NCBI GenBank assembly: GCA_900538705.1
Contig: UPZG01000007.1
Coordinates: forward strand, 27,012 to 91,011
DNA: 64,000 nucleotides
Direction of reading: 5' to 3'
Source: an uncultured Porphyromonadaceae bacterium
GTDB taxonomy: Bacteria > Bacteroidota > Bacteroidia > Bacteroidales > Barnesiellaceae_A
Shown here: positions 17,665 through 26,911 of the stretch, piece by piece
Position numbering within the stretch: position 1 is the stretch's first letter
Layout of the letters: each line of letters begins with the position of its first letter
Notes under the pieces: generated by a model
Databases searched by the model: none
Told to the model about the DNA's origin: nothing
Seen by the model: only the letters and a program-made list of their open reading frames with translations
Program-made: the position numbers and the translations under genes

Positions 17665-18987
17665 ATGAAAAAAATAGTGCGGCACTATATACAAACCAGC
17701 ATAATCTCTATTATGATGCTGGTGAGTTTTTATAGTTACGCCACGCCTCCTTCATATAATAACACAAGCATATATAACAACGACAACAAAGCCCTCATCT
17801 ACAATCGAGCCGGTTATCCTGAATACGTAACCTTCCTACCCGAAAGTCAAATTGACTCGGCTTTCTTCTATGCAAATACAAGCCTCGTACCTGTTATATT
17901 CAAAGTCAACAAATATGACTTACAAAATGCCCAACCTATAGACAGCATCATAACCACTATAAACAAGATTATGAGCGAGCCCGAGGTACACCTTGCCTAT
18001 ATATGGATAGGTGGCAGCGCTTCGCCCGAAGGCCCGCCGACATGGAATAAAAAGCTGGGACATTATCGTTCGCAAGCCCTTGCTCAATATCTTCGCAGCA
18101 CAACAGAACTACCCGACTCGATATTCAGAATAGAAAATTTAGAGGAGGATTGGTATTCATTCACCGTTGCCCTCAGAACAAAAGACACATTCCCGCATCG
18201 GGACGAAATACTACACATCATCGCCTCTGAGCCCGACACCGAAAAAAGGAAACTACAGATAAAAGCCATCGATGGCGGGCGCACATGGAGCCGCGTCATC
18301 CACGAATTTTTTCCTCCTTTCCGCAATGCACGCATGGTCATCGTATGTTACGACACCCCGCAGCAGCTCACCGCTACGCAACCACGCATAGCAGTGCCTT
18401 ACTACCCAGCAACCCAACTTGCCCCGGCGCCACAAGCCTTCACGGCAACGACCCAAAGAGAATGGGTGTTTGCAATAAAAAACAACTTGCTTTTTACCGC
18501 CATACTCACTGCCAACTTGGGTTTTGAAGTTCAGTTATGGGACCACTTCTCACTCGATGTTCCGGTATGGTACTCTCCATACGACCTCTTCACGCCACGG
18601 CGTAAGATAAGATTACTCGCCACACAACCCGAAATCAGATGGTGGATGGGAGACGTTATGAAAGGTCATTTTATAGGGCTACACACCCATATAGTCGGCT
18701 TCAATGTTGCCCTTAATGACTACGCCCGCTACCAAGACCCCAACCATGCCCTTTGGGGAATGGGACTCAGCTATGGATACGCCTTACCCTTAGACAAGAC
18801 CGGACATTGGGGCATAGAATTCAATATCGGCTTCGGCTTTGCAGAATACAGTTACGACGCATACCGCAATTGGGATAACGGGCCGCGCTTTTCCTCGGGT
18901 CAAGCATGGTATTGGGGACTCACAAGAGCAGGTGTCACTCTATCATACAAATGGGCTAAACATCTAAAAAACAAGAAAAAAAGATAG
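17665..18987 (+). CDS. DUF3575 outer-membrane protein with OmpA-like segment (fimbrial operon)
   Basis: This 440-residue protein has a signal peptide (about residues 1-26). Residues ~113-142 hold an OmpA/MotB-like signature (YIWIGGSASPEGP ... YRSQALAQYLR). The C-terminal ~180 residues (from EWVFAIKNNLLFTAILTANLGFE) match the DUF3575 pattern of a small beta-barrel, ending in alternating aromatic strands. Proteins of this build stand at the head of Mfa-type fimbrial gene clusters in Bacteroidales. The next gene starts 4 bases after its stop and looks like a FimB/Mfa2 subunit. I infer an outer-membrane anchor or assembly role; the molecular function is not established. Confidence 0.8.
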   Translation: MKKIVRHYIQTSIISIMMLVSFYSYATPPSYNNTSIYNNDNKALIYNRAGYPEYVTFLPESQIDSAFFYANTSLVPVIFKVNKYDLQNAQPIDSIITTINKIMSEPEVHLAYIWIGGSASPEGPPTWNKKLGHYRSQALAQYLRSTTELPDSIFRIENLEEDWYSFTVALRTKDTFPHRDEILHIIASEPDTEKRKLQIKAIDGGRTWSRVIHEFFPPFRNARMVIVCYDTPQQLTATQPRIAVPYYPATQLAPAPQAFTATTQREWVFAIKNNLLFTAILTANLGFEVQLWDHFSLDVPVWYSPYDLFTPRRKIRLLATQPEIRWWMGDVMKGHFIGLHTHIVGFNVALNDYARYQDPNHALWGMGLSYGYALPLDKTGHWGIEFNIGFGFAEYSYDAYRNWDNGPRFSSGQAWYWGLTRAGVTLSYKWAKHLKNKKKR

Positions 18988-18991
18988 TAAC

Positions 18992-20104
18992 ATGAACCGC
19001 AAGAGATTACATATCGCACTTCTCGTGAGCGGGCTATTGCTACTATATGCCTGCGACGCAACCATCCACGAATATCCGAAACCTCTCACTTCGCATATCA
19101 CCATAGAACTAAATGCCGACCGCCGTGCTCCGCTCTATTACAAAGAGATTGTATGCGGAGCCAACGGACTGCAAGAAGAGAATCTTCTCGCCGAAGAAAG
19201 AGCCGACCCATACTCTCCAGATGAAAGGCTGGCCTTACGCTTTGTCATAGAAGTGTATCAAGGCAAGCACATCGACATGCGCAACCCACAACCCGAGCGT
19301 CTCATAATCCGACGCGAGAAGATTATACCTAATGACATGCAGCCGCCTCAAGATACGCTGCTCTTAGAATTACCAGAAGGTGACTACTCTGCTCTCTCAT
19401 GGGCTGACTATGTTCCCGCCGAAAATCCCTCCGACTGGCATTACAAAACCGACATACTATCGGATGTAAACGTCGTGGAAGGACACACTCCACGCGTCAA
19501 TCATCATAAGAGTGCCGCCACCGGATATACCGACTTTTCTGTCAAATATGACGCCAACGGTCAAGAACAAATCATCATCAATAACTACTCACACCCTCAG
19601 CTTGCACAAGAAGTACCCGACAAACAATTCATTGCCGTACATACCGACCGTCCATTGGGACGATACAAAATGTATGCTACCGATATAGATGAATTTTTAG
19701 AAGCCGGTGGCTCTCTCGACGATATACAAGTACAGATTACATACCGTCAATATATCAGTAACGGATACAATGTGGCAACACAACAACCCAATAGTTTCAT
19801 ACAAGCCTCTTCATTTGTCATGCGTCCACAAATTTCCGTCACAAGGAGTGGTGAAACCGACTCACCCATTGCCTATGACTATGTACTGGTATCTAGCAAC
19901 AATGAAGACCATGTCATGGCCGACGTGACCATCTACGATAAAGACGGCAACGAAATTAACCATTATCAAGGCATCGACATTCCTCTACAACGCAATAAAG
20001 AAACTGTCGTGCGAGGGCCATTTCTTACACTCGAACATGGCTCTGGAGGAATTGGCATAGACGACAATTTTGAAGGGGAACACGTGGTAGAAGTAAATTA
20101 TTAA
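18992..20104 (+). CDS. FimB/Mfa2-like fimbrial anchor lipoprotein
   Basis: The protein has 370 residues and a lipobox LLLYACD (Cys21). After the signal comes ITIELNADRRAPLYY, then a compact beta-rich domain with YSALSWADYVPAENPSDWHY (about residues 128-147), typical of the transthyretin-like N-terminal domain of FimB/Mfa2 and related fimbrillin-type proteins. A second beta domain ends the protein. In the family this lipoprotein anchors the fimbrium and limits its length. It follows the DUF3575 gene by 4 bases and precedes a larger fimbrial protein by 34 bases, so all three are likely one operon. Confidence 0.75.
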   Translation: MNRKRLHIALLVSGLLLLYACDATIHEYPKPLTSHITIELNADRRAPLYYKEIVCGANGLQEENLLAEERADPYSPDERLALRFVIEVYQGKHIDMRNPQPERLIIRREKIIPNDMQPPQDTLLLELPEGDYSALSWADYVPAENPSDWHYKTDILSDVNVVEGHTPRVNHHKSAATGYTDFSVKYDANGQEQIIINNYSHPQLAQEVPDKQFIAVHTDRPLGRYKMYATDIDEFLEAGGSLDDIQVQITYRQYISNGYNVATQQPNSFIQASSFVMRPQISVTRSGETDSPIAYDYVLVSSNNEDHVMADVTIYDKDGNEINHYQGIDIPLQRNKETVVRGPFLTLEHGSGGIGIDDNFEGEHVVEVNY

Positions 20105-20138
20105 AAATCAATTATCAACACTCTAATTACAAACAGTT

Positions 20139-22124
20139 ATGAAAACTAAATTATTAGTAGGAGTGGCTGCTTTAAGCCTTATCGGATGTACGCAGAACGA
20201 CATCCTTAACGACAACAACAATGGGAACGAAGTAATGACCGTGACGCTGACACCTCCCGATGCGCTCAACACTCGCGCCGTTAGCGAGACAAGCAATAGC
20301 GCATTGGGTGGTATTAGCAACGTCGATTGGGCGCTATACGACCTTCGCTATCAACTCGCTGTCTACGACGAGACCGGCGAAACGCAAGTCGTCAGCCCAC
20401 AAGTAAAGATTGCCGCTACAGGTTACCAACCTGTAACTTACCAGTTGCGTCTTATCCCGGGTCATCAGTATAAACTCGTTGCTTGGGCCGACTTTGTAAA
20501 TGAAGGAGATACCACCGACTTGCACTACAACACTGCCGACCTCCGCAATATTACTCTTCTGGATGACGTAACAGCTCAGATGAACGACGAGAGCCGCGAT
20601 GCCTACTTTGGCACGTTAGACCTCACCGCAGGTAATGGGTTCAACGAGAACATAACGCTGAAACGGCCCTTTGCCAAACTGCGTATCGTCACCACCGACT
20701 GGGCTTACGAAAACCTTCCCATGCCCGACAACATCAAGGTAACCTACTACAATTGCACCCGCTTTGAGGGGATGAATGCCGTTACAGGCGAAGCTCTCGC
20801 TGCCGATGGCAATGCTGCCGGTAGTACACTGGATGCATCGGGAGTAGAACTCACCGCAAACATCAACCCCAGCAAAGAAGAAAAATACTACAAAGCCGGT
20901 TACGACAAAACAGATGCCAATCGTACTGTTATTGTAGATTATCTTTTGTGTAACGATGAGCAACAACCCATACACCTCAAAATCGATTTTCTCGATGGCA
21001 ACAACTCTTTGATAGTGCGCGACCTCAACACCAACGTACCTATACAACGCAACTGGCTCACAACAATCGTAGGCAACATGCTTACTACCGGTGGTACCAT
21101 AACTATCAACATAGACGAAGGCTTCGTCAACGACTTTGTCGTAGGAGAAGAGTGGTGGGACCCCAATGTAGTAACGCCTACCGAACCCGAATACGACGAC
21201 GCAACCCAAACATACTACATAAAGACACGCGACGAGTTTGCTTGGCTACCCGACAATATCAACAACATCGCATCGGGTACAACCTTCGTCATCGAGAACG
21301 ACATCGACATGGGCGGTATGAACTGGAAACCTATCTATCCAAGCGACGGAGAACCATCGTACACCGTAGAGGGACAAGGACATACCTTACGCAACTTTAC
21401 ACTCGACGGAACCTATGGTGCCAAATATTACTACTTTAACATTTTGTTTGTTGCCAACGCATACCAAGGTGTATGGGGCAAATTCCAAGGCACCATGCGC
21501 AATCTTACCTTTGAGAACATCACCATCAACGGCCGCGCCTGCGATATGGTAGATACCGATGTCGATGGCAACCCCGTAGACCACAGCCAAGAGTATGCCT
21601 ATTTTGCCGGATGCATTGGCTATACAGGACAAAACTGGAGTACTACTGCCATCTTTGAAAATGTACATGCCAAACATATTTATATCAAAGCCTCAAACAA
21701 CAAAACGACTCAAAACATAGGTGGTCTGATAGGTTGGATTGGCGTAGGTGGAGGCAATACAAAACTTACAAATTGCTCGGCCGAAGACGTTCATATCACC
21801 GGGTATCAAGCCGGAGGTTTGGTAGGACAAGTTGCCGGTAGCCGCTATGTAGGATTTACCAATTGCCGCACGGAAGATGTTTACATAAGAGTAAGAAGTG
21901 CTTCAGCATACCAGCTAACATCAGGATTTATAGGATTAATAAATAACGGAGGTACAGGCAACGGCACCACAGGAGCCAATAATATCATCATTACCTCATG
22001 TCAGCCTGCATCACACGTAGAGTTTCTCGATGATGCTACGGGTGCTCCTATCGACTATACGCCGGCAAGCCCCTACTATGGTACTTGCGACGAAAACGAA
22101 AGCGGCGTAATCATCAACGAATAA
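20139..22124 (+). CDS. Fimbrillin-like adhesin lipoprotein with GLUG-type repeats
   Basis: The protein has 661 residues and a lipobox SLIGC (Cys17). Residues ~20-330 form a fimbrillin-like N-terminal half resembling DUF6562: the block HQYKLVAWADFVNEGDTTDL echoes the WADYV block of the preceding protein, suggesting a related fold. Residues ~360-640 carry repeated parallel-beta GLUG-type units (FEGTMRNLTFENITING-like, then NIGGLIGWIGVGGG and QAGGLVGQVAGS). This layout fits a fimbrial tip or large accessory adhesin. A strong terminator 26 bases downstream closes the operon. The ligand is unknown. Confidence 0.72.
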   Translation: MKTKLLVGVAALSLIGCTQNDILNDNNNGNEVMTVTLTPPDALNTRAVSETSNSALGGISNVDWALYDLRYQLAVYDETGETQVVSPQVKIAATGYQPVTYQLRLIPGHQYKLVAWADFVNEGDTTDLHYNTADLRNITLLDDVTAQMNDESRDAYFGTLDLTAGNGFNENITLKRPFAKLRIVTTDWAYENLPMPDNIKVTYYNCTRFEGMNAVTGEALAADGNAAGSTLDASGVELTANINPSKEEKYYKAGYDKTDANRTVIVDYLLCNDEQQPIHLKIDFLDGNNSLIVRDLNTNVPIQRNWLTTIVGNMLTTGGTITINIDEGFVNDFVVGEEWWDPNVVTPTEPEYDDATQTYYIKTRDEFAWLPDNINNIASGTTFVIENDIDMGGMNWKPIYPSDGEPSYTVEGQGHTLRNFTLDGTYGAKYYYFNILFVANAYQGVWGKFQGTMRNLTFENITINGRACDMVDTDVDGNPVDHSQEYAYFAGCIGYTGQNWSTTAIFENVHAKHIYIKASNNKTTQNIGGLIGWIGVGGGNTKLTNCSAEDVHITGYQAGGLVGQVAGSRYVGFTNCRTEDVYIRVRSASAYQLTSGFIGLINNGGTGNGTTGANNIIITSCQPASHVEFLDDATGAPIDYTPASPYYGTCDENESGVIINE

Positions 22125-22150
22125 TCACTCGGAACTCCCGTCCTAAAGTA

Positions 22151-22177
22151 CTCGCTGCCCTTATTCAGGGCAGCGAG
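22151..22177 (+). terminator. Intrinsic terminator of the fimbrial operon
   Basis: CTCGCTGCCC pairs with GGGCAGCGAG (10-base perfect arms, 7-base loop), followed by CTTTTTTATT, a good U-tract. Confidence 0.93.
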
Positions 22178-22285
22178 CTTTTTTATTATTACTCCACACA
22201 AACCATACTCTCTACACAAACACATAAAAAGCCGTACCCCCGCGAGAAAATAGAGTATCGGTTTCTTAATTGGACGATAAAACCT

Positions 22286-22293
22286 TATCTTTG
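22286..22293 (+). promoter_or_regulatory. Promoter of the rluA-like operon
   Basis: TATCTTTG matches the -7 consensus, with TTTC about 20 bases upstream. The start codon is about 150 bases further on, so the mRNA has a moderately long leader containing a short GGCAG/CTGCC hairpin. I recognise no riboswitch in it. Confidence 0.55.
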
Positions 22294-22451
22294 CAGAGAA
22301 ATAGCAAAGAAACTATCTTGGCAGCACCTGCCAGAGAAACAGTCTCAACACGGCTGCGGCCGAAGAGCACCGCCTTTGCAAAGAAAAAATGTAAGACTTC
22401 AAAAAGCTTATTGCCTCTTCAAACGCAGTAAGCTACAGACTAAAAAGAAGC

Positions 22452-23357
22452 ATGACACCAACCAAGAAAAAATTTCCGCGCCGTCCTTCCAAAGAATATA
22501 CCTATACGGTGAAAGAGCCGGCGCAGCTACTCGACTTTCTCATTGCTACGATGAATGACAAATCGCGCACCACTGTAAAATCGTATCTTGCGCACCGTCA
22601 AGTAGCTATCAACGGAATACCTACCACGCGTTACAACATACCACTACACAAAGGCGACAAAGTAACCATAAACTTTACGCGGGGGTATCGGTTGTTCCAA
22701 CACAAGCGGTTACGCATCATCTTCGAGGACGACTACCTCGTGGTTGTAGAGAAGGGCTACGGACTGCTGTCTATAGCTACACAGAACCAAAAAACCGAAA
22801 CAGCATACCGCATTGTCAGCGACTACGTCAAACGCGAAGACCCCGACGCGCACATATTCATTGTACACCGATTGGATAGAGACACGTCGGGTGTAATGAT
22901 TTTTGCCAAACGCGAGGGCATACAAGAGACCATGCAACGCAACTGGAACAAAACCGTATTGGAACGCAAATACATAGCCATTGTAGAAGGTGAAATAGAA
23001 CCTCCACAAGGCGAAATACGTTCTTACCTGAGAGAGAATGCCGCCATGCAAATGTATTCTACCAAAGACTCGGCCGAAGGACAACTGGCCGTCACTCACT
23101 ACAAAACCATCAAGAGCAATACTCGCTTCTCTATGGTAGAAATACAACTCGAGACCGGACGCAAAAACCAGATACGCGTACACATGCACGACACCGGGCA
23201 TCCTATCATTGGCGACCGTAAGTATGGTTCACACTGCAATCCTTTGGGACGAGTGGCTCTACATGCTGCGACAATTCGCTTCATACACCCCATTACAAAA
23301 CAGGAGCTCTTCTTCGAGTCGGCCATTCCACCACGCTTTGAATATATCGTCAAGTAA
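22452..23357 (+). CDS. RluA-family pseudouridine synthase with S4 domain
   Basis: This 301-residue cytosolic enzyme isomerises uridine to pseudouridine in RNA. It has an S4-type RNA-binding domain at about residues 25-75 (LLDFLIATMNDKSRTTVKSY and a following GDKVTINF). The RluA catalytic motif HRLDRDTSGVMIFAK has catalytic Asp142, and the C-terminal block reads LETGRKNQIRVHMHDTGHPI followed by GDRKYG. The exact target (23S rRNA position or tRNA) cannot be told from sequence. It is the first gene of a run with DUF4293, MgtC and an antiporter, spaced 4-36 bases apart. Confidence 0.93.
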   Translation: MTPTKKKFPRRPSKEYTYTVKEPAQLLDFLIATMNDKSRTTVKSYLAHRQVAINGIPTTRYNIPLHKGDKVTINFTRGYRLFQHKRLRIIFEDDYLVVVEKGYGLLSIATQNQKTETAYRIVSDYVKREDPDAHIFIVHRLDRDTSGVMIFAKREGIQETMQRNWNKTVLERKYIAIVEGEIEPPQGEIRSYLRENAAMQMYSTKDSAEGQLAVTHYKTIKSNTRFSMVEIQLETGRKNQIRVHMHDTGHPIIGDRKYGSHCNPLGRVALHAATIRFIHPITKQELFFESAIPPRFEYIVK

Positions 23358-23380
23358 CAGACCTTAAATAAACAACCTAC

Positions 23381-23860
23381 ATGATACAAAGAATACAATC
23401 CCTACATCTGCTGTTTGCAGCCATCTTCATGGCCATATTTGCATTCGCACCCTACATGACCCTCTCTACTCCCGACGCCGATTACCGGCTCACAACGACC
23501 GGGCTTGAGACTATAGCCTCAGAAGACGCCATGACCGTATCGACACAAAACTATACCTTGGCCATACTGTCGCTGCTGACGGCACTGCTCTCGGTCATAA
23601 CCATCTTCCTCTTCAAGAACAGAAAGTTACAGATACTTGTAAGCCGCATCAATATGCTGCTTTACATCACTGTCTACATCGTAATGATATTATACGGCTA
23701 CATCACATACAACGACTTGCACCCCACATCGTTTGCCACTACAACCTATGTAATATTCCCCGTGTGCGCCATCATAGTCAACTCTCTTGCCATATCGGGC
23801 ATACAAAAAGACGAACGTATGGTGAAAGACAGCGAGCGTATGTGGAGCCGCAAAAACTGA
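23381..23860 (+). CDS. DUF4293 membrane protein
   Basis: This 159-residue protein has four hydrophobic segments (about residues 8-25, 60-82, 88-110 and 120-140). The opening MIQRIQSLHLLFAAI and the short polar C-terminus (DERMVKDSERMW) are typical of the Bacteroidetes-specific DUF4293 family of inner-membrane proteins. No function is known for the family. It lies 23 bases after the RluA-type gene and 34 bases before the MgtC gene. Confidence 0.88.
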   Translation: MIQRIQSLHLLFAAIFMAIFAFAPYMTLSTPDADYRLTTTGLETIASEDAMTVSTQNYTLAILSLLTALLSVITIFLFKNRKLQILVSRINMLLYITVYIVMILYGYITYNDLHPTSFATTTYVIFPVCAIIVNSLAISGIQKDERMVKDSERMWSRKN

Positions 23861-23894
23861 CACCGCACTACAAGAAGCAAATAACATTGCAACC

Positions 23895-24617
23895 ATGGAC
23901 ACCCTATACGACTACTACACCCAAGTATTGTGCAGTAATGAAGTAACGACGGCATCGGCACTATTCAAGCTGCTTGTGAGCGCATTACTCGGCGGAGCCA
24001 TCGGTTTCGAGCGGAAACGCAAAGGGCAAGTAGCCGGCTCGCGCACCTTTGCACTCATATCCATGGGTGCCACTCTTGCCATGCTCGTATCGGCAGCCAT
24101 ACCACAACTCTACACCTCTGCCACCAGCAGCGACCCGGCACGCGTAGCAGCACAAGTAATAAGCGGCATAGGTTTTCTCGGAGCCGGAGCCATTATCAAG
24201 ACCAAATCATCGATACGAGGTGTCACCACAGCTGCCGGTATATGGGTTGCTGCCGGCATAGGACTTGCCGTAGGTATAGGGTTATACGCCATAGCCTTTA
24301 TAGCCATGATTCTGATATTGCTCACTCTCATCATACTCGACTACTACGAACACCGCTTCAAGTTCGAGTGGGAAAGCAACGTCATACGCATGCGGCTACC
24401 TATCATTTTAGATACCATAGAAGAGTATCGCAGCTTCTTCAAAGAGAACGATATACGTCTTCACGAATGGTATCTCAACTATAATTATACCGAGACAACA
24501 ACCACCATAGATTTCGTAGTACAAATGCGAGGCAACAGCGATATAGCCCGCATCTTTGCCCTACTAAGTGCTATACGTCCCACCACAAACATATCGTTGC
24601 AAAACGAAATGAGCTAA
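23895..24617 (+). CDS. MgtC/SapB family membrane protein
   Basis: This 240-residue protein has an N-terminal MgtC/SapB domain: LLVSALLGGAIGFERKRKG (residues ~27-45), then AGSRTFALISMGATLAML with the conserved Arg-Thr, then GIGFLGAGAIIKTKSSIRGVTTAAGIW. About five membrane segments are followed by an ~80-residue cytosolic tail. Relatives of MgtC modulate ion homeostasis or the F-type ATP synthase, while others are of unknown role. The downstream antiporter gene begins 3 bases after its stop, suggesting a joint role in cation or pH balance (inference). Confidence 0.9.
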   Translation: MDTLYDYYTQVLCSNEVTTASALFKLLVSALLGGAIGFERKRKGQVAGSRTFALISMGATLAMLVSAAIPQLYTSATSSDPARVAAQVISGIGFLGAGAIIKTKSSIRGVTTAAGIWVAAGIGLAVGIGLYAIAFIAMILILLTLIILDYYEHRFKFEWESNVIRMRLPIILDTIEEYRSFFKENDIRLHEWYLNYNYTETTTTIDFVVQMRGNSDIARIFALLSAIRPTTNISLQNEMS

Positions 24618-24620
24618 ATC

Positions 24621-26876
24621 ATGAACGAACTTCAACCCCTTATAAAAGACCTTGCTCTTATTCTGGTATTGGCTGGCATAGTAACCCTGCTGTTCAAAAA
24701 GCTGAAACAGCCGGTCGTACTGGGTTATATTGTTGCCGGCTTCCTTGCCAGTCCCAACTTCCATTATCTTCCATCGATAGCCGACGCGTCCGACATCGAC
24801 GTATGGGCACAGATAGGAATTATCGTACTGCTTTTCACCGTGGGTTTGGAATTTAACTTCAAAAAACTGATTCACGTAGGCGGTACAGCCTTCACCACAA
24901 CACTAACCATAGCCATAGGCATGATAGCCATAGGCTACTTGGCAGGCCAACTACTACACTTTACCACCTTCGACAGTATCTTCCTCGGTGCCATGCTATC
25001 CATGTCGTCTACCATGATTATAATCAAGGCATTCAACGACTTAGGAATGCAACAAGCCCCCTTTACACAAACCGTATTCGGTGTACTCATCGTGCAAGAC
25101 CTCATGGCCGTTGTACTCATGGTGATACTCTCGTCGGTAGCAGCAGGGCGTGTAGAAGGAGGTGAACTTATAGGCAGCATAGCCAAGCTGGTATTTTTCC
25201 TCGTACTATGGTTTGTAGTAGGCACATACCTGCTACCCTCCTTCATTCGTAAAATAAAAAGCTATCTCAACGAAGAAACATTGCTCATCGTAGCCATGGG
25301 CTTATGCCTGGGCATGGTAGTCATAGCATCGTATGCAGGATTTTCGGCAGCATTGGGAGCCTTTGTCATGGGCTCTATCTTATCGAGTACAGTCGAGGTA
25401 GAACGTATCGAAAAAGTAGTGCAACCCATTAAAGACCTCTTTGGTGCAGTATTCTTCATCTCAGTGGGCATGTTGGTCAATATCGATGCGCTGGTACAAT
25501 ATGCCCTACCCATCATCATATTATCACTGGTAGTTGTGATAGGACAATCGTCACTGGCCACTTTAGGCATGCTTATCTCAGGACAACCACGACAAATAGC
25601 CATCAGAGCCGGTTTCAGTCTTTCACAGATAGGTGAATTCTCGTTTATCATTGCATCATTAGGCATATCGTTGGGCGTGATGGATAAATTCTTATACCCC
25701 ATCGTAGTAGCCGTATCAGTAATAACGACCTTTACAACGCCCTACATGATAAAACTCGCCAAACCATTTGCCGAGAAAATAGAGCCTCTTATACCTTCGG
25801 GCATCAAAAAGCTGCTAGACAATTACGCTACAAGTAAAACCGAAATACAAGAAAGCAAAGCTTGGTGGAAAGTCGTCGCTGCCAACTATCTTGGCAACAT
25901 ACTCATATATGGCATCCTGTGTATAGCCATCATGATAGCAGCCCACCTGGTTCTCTTCCCGATTATAGGAGACCTCCTTCCCGGAACCATAGGCACACTA
26001 ATAGGCACTGTCATAACACTGGCAGCCATGTCCCCCTTCTTGTGGGCTATGGCAATGCGCAAAATCGACACTAAGATAATACGCGCCCTGCGCATAGAGA
26101 AAGGTGTCAACCAAGTACCGTTGGTACTGCTCTTTGTACTACGCTATGTCACAGCCATAGCATTGGTCATAGGCTTTTTGCTGACGGTATATTCATATAT
26201 AGGCATGTTTATAGGCCTCGCCATCTTTGCAGTAATCATGCTACTCTTCTCAAAAACCATACAGAGACAATTCAGCAAATTAGAAAATAACTTTTATAAC
26301 AACCTCAACCAACGAGAACTCAGCCGCAAAGGGCACGGCCTCATACATAACTTGCAGATTGCTACCATGAAGTTGCAAGAGACCAGTCCACTGGCAGGCG
26401 TACGACTGATAGAGTCTGACATACGCCACAAATACGGAGTCAACATAGTAAGTATATCACGAGGCACGCGACGCATCAATATACCGGGAGGCGAGGTAAA
26501 GCTCTTCCCAGGTGATACCATTGGTGTGATAGGTACCGCCGAACAGATACACGACTTCCTGCCCATAGTAGAATCGGGCGAGATAAAAAATACCGTCACT
26601 GCATCGCAAGAAGTAAAATATGCCTATGTATCCATCAGCGAGCAATCGACCTGGATAGGAAAAACCATTCGCGACCTGCACCTGCGCGACCAATACCGAT
26701 GCCTCTTGGTCGGCATAGAACGCGACAAAGACACCTTCCTACATCCCGATGGTAGCACTACAATCGCGGCCGACGACGTAATGTGGATAGCCGGCGAGCC
26801 CTCAGCCATAGCCGAAGTACGTCGCATGGCTTACGGACAACCGGCATCACAAACCACATCAAAGAAAAAACGATAA
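24621..26876 (+). CDS. CPA2/KefB-type cation:proton antiporter with RCK_C domains
   Basis: This 751-residue inner-membrane protein has about 12 N-terminal transmembrane segments forming a Na+/H+ exchanger-type domain (GIIVLLFTVGLEFNFKKL near 78-95, FLGAMLSMSSTMIIIKAFND near 123-142). A second membrane region lies at ~430-550, and two TrkA_C/RCK_C-like domains follow (about 590-655 with VKLFPGDTIGVIGTAEQI, and 665-735 with AADDVMWIAGEPSAI). This is the CPA2 layout for K+ or Na+ versus H+ exchange. There is no full NAD-binding RCK_N domain, so glutathione-style gating as in KefC is unlikely. It is in tandem with the MgtC-like gene. Confidence 0.92.
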   Translation: MNELQPLIKDLALILVLAGIVTLLFKKLKQPVVLGYIVAGFLASPNFHYLPSIADASDIDVWAQIGIIVLLFTVGLEFNFKKLIHVGGTAFTTTLTIAIGMIAIGYLAGQLLHFTTFDSIFLGAMLSMSSTMIIIKAFNDLGMQQAPFTQTVFGVLIVQDLMAVVLMVILSSVAAGRVEGGELIGSIAKLVFFLVLWFVVGTYLLPSFIRKIKSYLNEETLLIVAMGLCLGMVVIASYAGFSAALGAFVMGSILSSTVEVERIEKVVQPIKDLFGAVFFISVGMLVNIDALVQYALPIIILSLVVVIGQSSLATLGMLISGQPRQIAIRAGFSLSQIGEFSFIIASLGISLGVMDKFLYPIVVAVSVITTFTTPYMIKLAKPFAEKIEPLIPSGIKKLLDNYATSKTEIQESKAWWKVVAANYLGNILIYGILCIAIMIAAHLVLFPIIGDLLPGTIGTLIGTVITLAAMSPFLWAMAMRKIDTKIIRALRIEKGVNQVPLVLLFVLRYVTAIALVIGFLLTVYSYIGMFIGLAIFAVIMLLFSKTIQRQFSKLENNFYNNLNQRELSRKGHGLIHNLQIATMKLQETSPLAGVRLIESDIRHKYGVNIVSISRGTRRINIPGGEVKLFPGDTIGVIGTAEQIHDFLPIVESGEIKNTVTASQEVKYAYVSISEQSTWIGKTIRDLHLRDQYRCLLVGIERDKDTFLHPDGSTTIAADDVMWIAGEPSAIAEVRRMAYGQPASQTTSKKKR

Positions 26877-26911
26877 ACAATAGCATAACACTAACACCTA
26901 ACAGATACACA

